Part shown: positions 7,679 through 14,150 of the stretch, in pieces
How the letters are laid out: the number at the start of each line of letters is the position of its first letter
Position numbering within the stretch: the first letter of the stretch is position 1
Assembly: GCF_001025175.1 (NCBI RefSeq)
Contig: NZ_AP012324.1
Coordinates: forward strand, 496,001-560,000
Source of the DNA: Bifidobacterium breve DSM 20213 = JCM 1192
GTDB lineage: Bacteria; Actinomycetota; Actinomycetes; Actinomycetales; Bifidobacteriaceae
Direction of reading: 5' to 3'
Length of the DNA: 64,000 nucleotides
The notes under the pieces: model-generated
The model's input: the letters and a program-made list of their open reading frames with translations, nothing else
Database searches by the model: none
Told to the model about the DNA's origin: nothing
Made by a program: the position numbers and the translations under genes

Positions 7679-8662
7679 TTAGTAGCTCTTGTGCTTCTGC
7701 CAATACGCGTACGCGCCGGAAATCGAGCCATAGCGGCCGTTGCAATAATTCACAAACCACTTGAACTGGGTCTGGTAGTTGGTCTGCCAGTCTGCACCTG
7801 CGGAAGCCATCTTGCTGCCCGGCAGCGCCTGCGGCAGGCCATAAGCACCTGAAGACGGGTTCGTGGCGGTGGGGCTCCAGCCGGATTCGTGGCTGATGAT
7901 GAAGTTGGCGGCGGTGAAGTCGGCCTCGGAGTAGCCGTTGGAAATCAGGTAGTCATGCGCCCAGGACTGAATCTCGCCGGCCGGCGTGGTGGTGCCGAGG
8001 CTGGCGGCGCTGGGCGAAGACACGGTGGCGGTGCCCACCAGAATCACCTTATCGACCGGAGCCTTCTTGACCCAGGAGGTGAACACATTGGAGGAAACGA
8101 CCTGATCGCCGGAGCGGGTTACCAGAGACGTGGTCTCCAGCACGCCCTTCTCGCCTTCAGTCTCGACCTCCTCCTGGCCCTTGGGCAGGCTCGAGGTCTC
8201 CTTGCGCACTTCATTGAAGGCGATTTCGGTGTCGGTGGTCTCCACCGTGGTGTTGGCGCGGTTGATGGAAATGACTGTGGACTCGCTGACCTTGGAATCC
8301 AGGCTCGGAGTCACGCTGTCTTCCGGATCGAGGACGATATCGCCGGTTTCCAGCACATCCTTGACGGTGGTCATGCTGGCTTTTTCGCCGAGAACCACGC
8401 GAGACTTGCCATTGACCTTGACGGTCACGTAGGTGGTGCTCTTGAGCGCGCCGCGGGATGCCGAACGGGAAGCTGCACCATCAGTGGCGGAGAATGAGGT
8501 TGGGGTGATGGAAGGTGTAGCGGTGCTCGACTGATAGAGGTCGCGAGATATAACGCCTGCAGTGGCAATGAGACCCACTGCAGCCACGGCCGCCGCGATC
8601 TTCGCCCATTGGCCCCGAGACAGGGTTTTGACGAATGAGGTCCGCTCAGCGTGCTTCGACAT
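7679..8662 (-). CDS. Rpf-like resuscitation factor (DUF348-G5-lytic transglycosylase fold)
   Basis: A 327-residue secreted or membrane-anchored protein. ATG 8662 is chosen because AAGGAG lies 5 nt before it. An N-terminal hydrophobic segment (IAAAVAAVGLIATAGVI) acts as signal or anchor. A DUF348-like module (YVTVKVNGKSRVVLGEKAS, ~90-150) and a G5 domain (~150-235, with SLPKGQEEVETEGEKGVLET) follow. The C-terminal ~95 residues are a lysozyme/SLT-like domain with the likely catalytic glutamate in NFIISHESGWSPTATNPSSG and AYGLPQALPGSKM. This layout matches RpfB-type resuscitation-promoting factors, which cleave peptidoglycan at the septum and stimulate growth of dormant cells. It is transcribed alone. 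Confidence 0.88.
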   Translation of the reverse strand: MSKHAERTSFVKTLSRGQWAKIAAAVAAVGLIATAGVISRDLYQSSTATPSITPTSFSATDGAASRSASRGALKSTTYVTVKVNGKSRVVLGEKASMTTVKDVLETGDIVLDPEDSVTPSLDSKVSESTVISINRANTTVETTDTEIAFNEVRKETSSLPKGQEEVETEGEKGVLETTSLVTRSGDQVVSSNVFTSWVKKAPVDKVILVGTATVSSPSAASLGTTTPAGEIQSWAHDYLISNGYSEADFTAANFIISHESGWSPTATNPSSGAYGLPQALPGSKMASAGADWQTNYQTQFKWFVNYCNGRYGSISGAYAYWQKHKSY

Positions 8663-8717
8663 TGCGCTCCTTGGTTGGGTACACACTGCTCTTCATCATA
8701 GGACGTCGAGTGGATGA

Positions 8718-8752
8718 ATAAAAAACCGTGGTGGGTGTTCGACCCGCCACGG
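8718..8752 (-). terminator. rho-independent terminator of the thioredoxin gene
   Basis: Read on the minus strand: a GC-rich stem (8742-8752 with 8726-8736, one G-T pair, 5 nt loop) followed by a run of six U. It is about 85 bp downstream of the thioredoxin stop codon. Confidence 0.8.
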
Positions 8753-8834
8753 ATGGCATATGTAGTAGTTAGCAGTGCAAGGAAGCGCTATATATGGGCT
8801 TTTCCGCGCTTCCGTTGCCGCAGTGTGATAAGGC

Positions 8835-9206
8835 TTACTGCTGCTCCTGCGCTGCCTGCTGTGCTTTGGCGGCGGCCAGATCCAGCGCCTTGGCCTGGGC
8901 GATGAGGTCGTCCAGATCGGAGGCCTGCAGCGCGCCGGCCTGCTGGAAGATGACCTCGCCCTGCTTGGCAATCATCAGCGTAGGCACAGCTTGAATGCCG
9001 GCAGCCTGAGCCAGATCCTGATTGGCGTCGATGTCCACCTTGACGAAAGCGATGTTCGCATTCTCCGGCTCGTTGGACGCAGCTTCGAAGATCGGGCCGA
9101 ATGCTCGGCACGGACCGCACCAAGTGGCCCAGAAGTCAACGAACACGATTTCGTTGTCGGTAATGGTCTTCTCAAACTCAGCTGAAGTGATGGCGGTGGT
9201 GGCCAT
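8835..9206 (-). CDS. thioredoxin
   Basis: A 123-residue cytosolic redox protein. The start at ATG 9206 is supported by GAGGAAGGA about 6 nt upstream. The active site WCGPC lies at residues 29-33, the cis-proline loop (AVPTLMI) is present, and VDFWATW precedes the active site. It reduces disulfides in client proteins such as peroxidases and reductases and is itself recycled by thioredoxin reductase, which is not in this window. The last ~15 residues are an Ala/Gln-rich extension (AAAKAQQAAQEQQ) beyond the usual ~108-residue fold. Monocistronic, with its own terminator. Confidence 0.96.
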   Translation of the reverse strand: MATTAITSAEFEKTITDNEIVFVDFWATWCGPCRAFGPIFEAASNEPENANIAFVKVDIDANQDLAQAAGIQAVPTLMIAKQGEVIFQQAGALQASDLDDLIAQAKALDLAAAKAQQAAQEQQ

Positions 9207-9403
9207 TGAAGTTCCTTCCTCAAACACAGTGCTTGATGCTGTGTACCAGTTTCCCAGCACCACCCAACATTTCGGCAAAAGTTTGTGCCCCAAGCTGAAT
9301 GGATTGCGGGCGCATGGAGGCGATGAGGCGCTTTGTTGAGAATTCACAGACAATTTTTCGGTGAATTGTGCCCATGTTCATCAATGCGCGCGATAATGAG
9401 ACC

Positions 9404-10036
9404 ATGCCAGTCATGAATGATGAAGTGCCCGATGAGGGCGATTACGATGCCGGGCATGGCCGCGGCGAATTCGACAACATCACGCCCGAGGACTTCATTC
9501 ACGGGGGCGGTTCGGGCCATGGCAATCCTCCGGGGTGGCTTGGCCCGGCCGATATCAACCGGGCCCGCCACCAAATGCCCATCGCATACGTGGAGATAGT
9601 GCCGGTGCGTACCGATGAAATGGGGCGCATTGCCCAGGTCGGCTCGTTGCTGCGCGTTTCCGAAGACGGGTCCATTGAGCGCACGCTGATCACCGGCCGT
9701 GTGCTGTATCACGAGACGTTGCGCGAGGCGATTGCCCGTAATGTGGCCAAGGATTTGGGAGATATCGCGCTGCCGTTGCTGCCCACCTCACTGCAGCCGT
9801 TCACCGTGGCTGAATTCTTCCCCACGCCGGGGCTGGGCGAATACTATGATCCGCGCCAGCATGCGATCGCATTGTGTTACGTGGTGCCCATTGCCGGCGA
9901 CTGCAAGCCGCAGGACGAGACCCTGGACGTGGAATGGGTGGACCTGAAGAGCGGCATGATGGATACTTTCGTGGCGCAGATGGTCAACGGGCATGGCCAC
10001 ATCGTGCGGCAGGCGCTGGCTTGGGCCGGAATCTGA
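9404..10036 (+). CDS. NUDIX-fold protein, DUF4916-like
   Basis: About 210 residues. The start is uncertain: GTG 9368, ATG 9374, 9404 and 9413 are all in frame, and no strong ribosome site distinguishes them. The central part (PIAYVEIVPVRTDEMGRIAQ, then VGSLLRVSEDGSIERTLITG) resembles the beta strands of a NUDIX fold. LYHETLREAIARNVAKDLGD takes the place of the NUDIX helix but lacks the full REx2EExGU signature, as in the actinobacterial DUF4916 family. Hydrolysis of a nucleoside diphosphate derivative is therefore possible but unproven. Cytosolic. It is followed by a palindromic repeat, then the hydrolase gene. Confidence 0.7.
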   Translation: MPVMNDEVPDEGDYDAGHGRGEFDNITPEDFIHGGGSGHGNPPGWLGPADINRARHQMPIAYVEIVPVRTDEMGRIAQVGSLLRVSEDGSIERTLITGRVLYHETLREAIARNVAKDLGDIALPLLPTSLQPFTVAEFFPTPGLGEYYDPRQHAIALCYVVPIAGDCKPQDETLDVEWVDLKSGMMDTFVAQMVNGHGHIVRQALAWAGI

Positions 10037-10044
10037 GTTTTCAA

Positions 10045-10151
10045 CCTCCCGCTGGCGGGAGGTGGCGCGTAGCGCCGGAGGGTGGTCCGGGGAGGATTCC
10101 GTCTGAGATCACCCCCAGTCGGCTTTGCCGACAGCCCCCGCCAGCGGGGGC
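10045..10151. repeat. palindromic intergenic repeat, copy 1
   Basis: A 107 bp element made of consecutive hairpins: cctcccgctggcgggagg, ggcgcgtagcgcc, an outer gggtggtc / gatcaccc pair, gtcggctttgccgac and gcccccgccagcgggggc. It is about 95% identical to copy 2 at 11022-11128, same orientation. Confidence 0.9.
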
Positions 10152-10172
10152 ATGAATGTGAAGGAGTAATTC

Positions 10173-11018
10173 ATGGCAATAGAACTGGCCAATCATATAT
10201 ATAGGGACGGCGAGGGCGTGCCAGTGGTGCTGATGAACGCCTACCCGGTGGACCACCGCATGTGGGACGTCTGTGCAAAGGCGCTCGCCGACTTTGCCGA
10301 TCTGGAGGATGTGCCGCCGTTCCCGATTTGGGCGCCGGATATGGCGGGCTCGGGTGAATCCCCGGTTCCCAGCGAGGCCGATTCCGGGCCGCGTATGGCC
10401 AACGGCGCATATAGCGAGGCTTTGGATCGACTGGCCGATGCCTACGTTGATCTGATTAAGGCCGCTGGTTACGAACAGGCGATTTGGGTGGGCCTGTCCA
10501 TGGGCGGCTATGTGGCGATGGATATTCAACGCCGCCACCCCGAAACCGTGGCCGGTCTGGCTTTGTGCGACACCATGGCCGCCTCTGACGGTGTGGGCGG
10601 CGAAGGCCGTCTGACCATGGCGAACGCTGCCGAGCAGACCAATTCCGTGGAGCCGGTCATGCATTTCGCACGCCCGGCCGAGGGCGATTCCACCGTGAAG
10701 CGTACGCCCGAATTCATCGAGACCATGACCGCTTGGATAGAGGAGCAGAATCCCGCCGGTCTGGCGTGGCGTCAGCGCATGACCTATGGCCGTCCCGATA
10801 TGAGCGATGTGCCGGCCACCATCAGCGTGCCCACCGTGGTGGTATCCGGCGAGCAGGATCCATCCAGCAATCCGAGTGTGCTGAAGCCGTTGGCCGAGAA
10901 GATCGCCGACGCAGAATTCGTGGACATTCCCGACTGCGGTCACTTCAGCGCCGTCGAACACCCGGACACCGTGGCCCGTGCCCTGCTCTCGCTCGTCAAG
11001 CGCGTGCAACAACACTGA
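10173..11018 (+). CDS. alpha/beta hydrolase
   Basis: A 281-residue cytosolic enzyme with AAGGAG 7 nt before the ATG. The nucleophile elbow GLSMGG puts Ser109 as nucleophile. Asp229 (SGEQDPSSNP) and His257 (DCGHFSAVEHP) complete the triad. The oxyanion region (NAYPVDHRMW) follows strand 3. The closest recognisable relatives are 3-oxoadipate enol-lactonase-like or general carboxylesterase-like proteins; the substrate cannot be read from the sequence. The gene is bracketed by two nearly identical palindromic repeats in direct orientation, so recombination between them would remove it cleanly. Confidence 0.88.
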   Translation: MAIELANHIYRDGEGVPVVLMNAYPVDHRMWDVCAKALADFADLEDVPPFPIWAPDMAGSGESPVPSEADSGPRMANGAYSEALDRLADAYVDLIKAAGYEQAIWVGLSMGGYVAMDIQRRHPETVAGLALCDTMAASDGVGGEGRLTMANAAEQTNSVEPVMHFARPAEGDSTVKRTPEFIETMTAWIEEQNPAGLAWRQRMTYGRPDMSDVPATISVPTVVVSGEQDPSSNPSVLKPLAEKIADAEFVDIPDCGHFSAVEHPDTVARALLSLVKRVQQH

Positions 11019-11021
11019 CTT

Positions 11022-11128
11022 CCTCCCGCTGGCGGGAGGTGGCGCGTAGCGCCGGAGGGTGGTCTGGCGAGGATTCCGTCTGAGACCACCCCCAGTCGGC
11101 TTCGCCGACAGCCCCCGCCGGCGGGGGC
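11022..11128. repeat. palindromic intergenic repeat, copy 2
   Basis: 107 bp, same architecture as copy 1. Here the outer pair is gggtggtct / agaccaccc, fully complementary. The differences from copy 1 are mostly in loops or are base changes that keep pairing. Confidence 0.9.
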
Positions 11129-11151
11129 AAAACTACATTCTGGAGATACGT

Positions 11152-12408
11152 ATGACTGCTGACATTCACTTTTCGCCGTTGGCGCTGACCCGTGCGCTGC
11201 CGTTCCTGCCGCTTGCCCAAGGCGATATCGACTATCAGGTGGATCGGCGTAGCGAGCCCGATCTGATTGACACCTTGCTCGCGGATCCGGCCACCAAAGT
11301 GGTGCTGACCCGTGGCGGGCTGGTTGCCGTGCCGCGCGGCCAGGGAGATCTGGTGGATTATGAGAACGTGAAAATGCGGCTCGCCACGCTGCCGGGCGCA
11401 TACGTTGGCGAGGAGTTGCGCCGTTACCCTGAAGCGGTCGCCATGTTCCTCGGCTCGTACGGTGGTGTGCGCGGCGAATGCGTGATTGCGGTCGACATTT
11501 CCCGCGTACCGGACACCGGTGAAGGTGCTGTGCCCGGCGCACAGCCCAAAGGCGTACTGGGTGTTCAGGATGCCGGCACTGTCGATGGCGCGATGGGCTT
11601 GGCCAACGCCAACGGTAACGCCGCTGGCAAGCGTGCTGGCGAATCGGGCGGAGCCGCCGAATCCGCTGCTCCCTTTGGTGTGCCGGATTCAGCTGGGCAA
11701 GGTGCGGATGACGCATTTGACGAGTCGGTCAGCACCCTGGCATCCCACGCCGCGCCGAAGCCCACACTGCTGCAACAGGCCGTAACGCGGTTCGACTGGG
11801 TGGATCTGCGTGGATTTGCGCCACACGCCAACGCGCGGGAGGCCGGTCAGGCCACCAGCGCGGTCACCCTGAGCATCTGGCATAGCCGTCAGCGGTTCTG
11901 CCCCACATGCGGTGCCCCCGTGTTGCCGTCGCTCGCCGGATGGGCACAGCGTTGCTCCAACCAGGCTGACGGCAATCGTATTCTGTTCCCGCGCGTCGAG
12001 CCGGCGGTCATCACCGCCGTGGTGGACGGTCAGGACCGTCTGCTGTTGCAGCACAATGCGGCGTGGAAAGACCCGAATCTGTATTCGGTGTCTGCCGGAT
12101 TCGTGGAAGCGGGGGAGAACCTTGAGCATGCGTGCCGGCGTGAGGCCCGCGAAGAAACCGGCATTCAGCTGGGCGAGGTGCGGTATCTGGGATCACAGCC
12201 GTGGCCATTCCCCGCCTCGTTGATGATGGCGTTCAAGGCACATGCGATTACCACGGATGTGCATGTGGACGGTTCGGAAACCGTGACCGCACGCTGGGTC
12301 ACGCGCGACGAATACACCGCCGAGCTGATTGCCGGCCGAATGGTGGCACCAGGGCGCGCCACCATCGCACGGTACATGATTGAGGAGTGGCTTGGACGCG
12401 AGCTATAG
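11152..12408 (+). CDS. NAD(+) diphosphatase (NudC-like NUDIX hydrolase)
   Basis: A 418-residue cytosolic enzyme. ATG 11152 follows TGGAGA. The C-terminal NUDIX box (GFVEAGENLEHACRREAREE, then TGI) fits Gx5Ex7REUxEExGU, and SQPWPFPASLM matches the NudC signature for NAD(H) cleavage and possibly NAD-cap removal from RNA. A zinc-ribbon-like segment (RFCPTCGAPVLPSLAGWAQR, then CSN) retains three of the four usual cysteines, as in other actinobacterial NudC proteins. An Ala/Gly/Ser-rich stretch of ~80 residues (around residues 125-200) makes it longer than the ~260-310 residues typical of the family. It begins just after palindromic repeat copy 2. Confidence 0.87.
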   Translation: MTADIHFSPLALTRALPFLPLAQGDIDYQVDRRSEPDLIDTLLADPATKVVLTRGGLVAVPRGQGDLVDYENVKMRLATLPGAYVGEELRRYPEAVAMFLGSYGGVRGECVIAVDISRVPDTGEGAVPGAQPKGVLGVQDAGTVDGAMGLANANGNAAGKRAGESGGAAESAAPFGVPDSAGQGADDAFDESVSTLASHAAPKPTLLQQAVTRFDWVDLRGFAPHANAREAGQATSAVTLSIWHSRQRFCPTCGAPVLPSLAGWAQRCSNQADGNRILFPRVEPAVITAVVDGQDRLLLQHNAAWKDPNLYSVSAGFVEAGENLEHACRREAREETGIQLGEVRYLGSQPWPFPASLMMAFKAHAITTDVHVDGSETVTARWVTRDEYTAELIAGRMVAPGRATIARYMIEEWLGREL

Positions 12409-12410
12409 GT

Positions 12411-12416
12411 TAGGCT
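12411..12416 (+). promoter_or_regulatory. possible -10 element for gcvH (leaderless)
   Basis: TAGGCT lies 7 nt before the ATG at 12424 and no good ribosome site is present. The mRNA may start at or next to the AUG. No clear -35 was found. Confidence 0.35.
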
Positions 12417-12423
12417 GGTGTGT

Positions 12424-12825
12424 ATGAGTGATGAAACCGAACAGCCGCTGAACCTCGATATTCCCGAGCATCTTGAGTACTCCGACGAACACGTATGGGT
12501 GGATCGTTCGGACGATCTTGCCATCATCGGCATCACCGAATACGCCGCCGACCAACTGGGTGAGCTCGTGTTTGTGGATCTGCCTGAGCCGGGCACCCGC
12601 GTAGAGGCCGGCGACGAAATCGTGGAGCTTGAATCCTCGAAGGCCGTCCAGCCGCTGATCAGCCCGGTGGCCGGTACCGTGAAATACGTGAATCGCGACG
12701 TGGCGGACGACCCGTCCGTGGTGAATGGCGATCCCTATGGCGAAGGTTGGATTCTCAAGGTTGAGCTCGACGATGATGAGCCCGAGCTGCTGACCGCCGA
12801 GGAATATGCCAAGATTATACGGTAG
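12424..12825 (+). CDS. glycine cleavage system H protein (lipoyl carrier)
   Basis: 133 residues, typical of the family. The lipoyl-lysine motif VELESSKAVQPL puts Lys73 as the attachment site within the hammerhead beta fold (VWVDRSDDLAIIGITEYAAD, LGELVFVDLPEPG). In the full system it shuttles the aminomethyl group between GcvP and GcvT. Neither is present here, so it may be an orphan lipoyl carrier. A lipoate-ligase-like gene lies 5.6 kb downstream at 18056. ATG 12424 is preferred over GTG 12418. Confidence 0.92.
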   Translation: MSDETEQPLNLDIPEHLEYSDEHVWVDRSDDLAIIGITEYAADQLGELVFVDLPEPGTRVEAGDEIVELESSKAVQPLISPVAGTVKYVNRDVADDPSVVNGDPYGEGWILKVELDDDEPELLTAEEYAKIIR

Positions 12826-12858
12826 CCAAGTGTTCAGGAACTCATAACCTGAGTGGCC

Positions 12859-12864
12859 TATATT
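12859..12864 (+). promoter_or_regulatory. -10 element for the App1-like gene (leaderless)
   Basis: TATATT sits 7 nt before the ATG at 12872, with no Shine-Dalgarno sequence between. Spacing fits transcription starting at the start codon. Confidence 0.45.
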
Positions 12865-12871
12865 GGTGCAT

Positions 12872-14128
12872 ATGAGAAGCCCACGCGAGGATTTTGAAGC
12901 GGCCGCCCGACACCTGATGCCAGTACATGGCAGTAGTGCGCCATCGCCCGATGACATGCCTACGGTGCCGATTCCCGCGCGCAAGGCCGCCACCACTTTC
13001 GATACACCGTCCAGCCGTGAGCGGCTTGAGGTCAAGCCGGCGTTCACCCGTGTGATTCGCCGTACCCTCACCGGCACGTTCGGCATTTGGTCGCGTCTTT
13101 CCGCACTGGCGGTGCGCCATCTCGGCTGGTATCCACGTGTGGAACCCTATGTGGGCTATGGCACCAGCGACTATTCGCGATTGATTTGCCGTACGGTATA
13201 CGCTCCCGAAAACGCGCGACCCGGCGAGGTAAGCAGAGGCATTCGCGGCATGCTGACCGTGCCCGCCCCACGCACCCATGTGCAGGCCAGCATTGATGAC
13301 ATGCCGTTGAACACCATACAAATTGGTGATTCTGAAGTGTATGACAAGGTCGATCGCACCCGTGACCTCAGTAGCGAATATGCGGTCTCTGATTCCGCGG
13401 GATATCTTGACCTCGTGGCTGAGCATCGCCTTGAACCCGGTATTCATCGCGTCTCGTACAGCGTGAAGCGCCGCAAGCCCGTTTCCGCCAACCTGTACAC
13501 CATTCCGGCCAGTGCCAAAGTCGGCATCATTTCTGATGTGGACGACACCATCATGATCACGCAGGCGCCCGTGCTGTGGAAGGCCGCCTACAATCTGCTT
13601 TTCCTCAACCCGAAGAAGAAGGCTTCCGTGCCGGGCATGAGCGTGCTGTTCACGCGCATCGCTGATCTGTTTCCCGGTGCGCCGTTCTTCTACCTTTCGA
13701 CCTCGCCATGGAATGTGGAAAGTTCGATTCGTAACTTCATCACCGATCATGGGTTTCCTGAAGGCCCGCTGCTGTTACGCGATCTTGACCCGCGCCCGAA
13801 GACCTTCGTGCCTTCCGGCCCGCAGCACAAACTGGAGTTCGCCGAGCAGCTTATGGCTGATTTTCCGGACATGAAGTTCATCCTTGTTGGCGACGATGGG
13901 CAGAAGGATCCCACCACGTATGCCACCATCTCCCATCGATACCCAGGACGTGTGCTGGCCATCGCGATTCGTCAGCTCAGTCCCAAGGAATCATCCGGTT
14001 TGGCTTCCGTGGCGGGCCTGACTTCCACGCAACCGATGCCGGTCACCGACGTTCCGGTGTTCACCGGCACCACCGGATCGAATATCTTGAAGACCATGCT
14101 GCCGTATCTGAAAGAACACGTGGTGTGA
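12872..14128 (+). CDS. App1-like phosphatidate phosphatase (DUF2183, HAD-like)
   Basis: 418 residues. The catalytic motif GIISDVDDTIMIT (DxDxT) and the later FYLSTSPWN and ILVGDDGQKD motifs are those of the App1/DUF2183 family of HAD-like phosphatases, which in yeast dephosphorylates phosphatidate. The N-terminal ~200 residues form a beta-rich region (GTSDYSRLICRTVYAPENA) of the type often found before this domain. No signal peptide or membrane helix was seen, so it probably acts at the cytosolic membrane face. The bacterial substrate is not established. Confidence 0.82.
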   Translation: MRSPREDFEAAARHLMPVHGSSAPSPDDMPTVPIPARKAATTFDTPSSRERLEVKPAFTRVIRRTLTGTFGIWSRLSALAVRHLGWYPRVEPYVGYGTSDYSRLICRTVYAPENARPGEVSRGIRGMLTVPAPRTHVQASIDDMPLNTIQIGDSEVYDKVDRTRDLSSEYAVSDSAGYLDLVAEHRLEPGIHRVSYSVKRRKPVSANLYTIPASAKVGIISDVDDTIMITQAPVLWKAAYNLLFLNPKKKASVPGMSVLFTRIADLFPGAPFFYLSTSPWNVESSIRNFITDHGFPEGPLLLRDLDPRPKTFVPSGPQHKLEFAEQLMADFPDMKFILVGDDGQKDPTTYATISHRYPGRVLAIAIRQLSPKESSGLASVAGLTSTQPMPVTDVPVFTGTTGSNILKTMLPYLKEHVV

Positions 14129-14136
14129 GTCTCGCG

Positions 14137-14142
14137 TACAAT
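14137..14142 (+). promoter_or_regulatory. -10 element for oligopeptidase B (leaderless)
   Basis: TACAAT lies 8 nt before the ATG at 14151, and no ribosome site fits in the gap. Confidence 0.45.
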
Positions 14143-14150
14143 CGCGTGGT

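Noticed and set aside
11059..11151. Upstream extension of the NudC-like protein
   Set aside because: It would translate palindromic repeat copy 2. The ATG at 11152 has a ribosome site and matches the family start.
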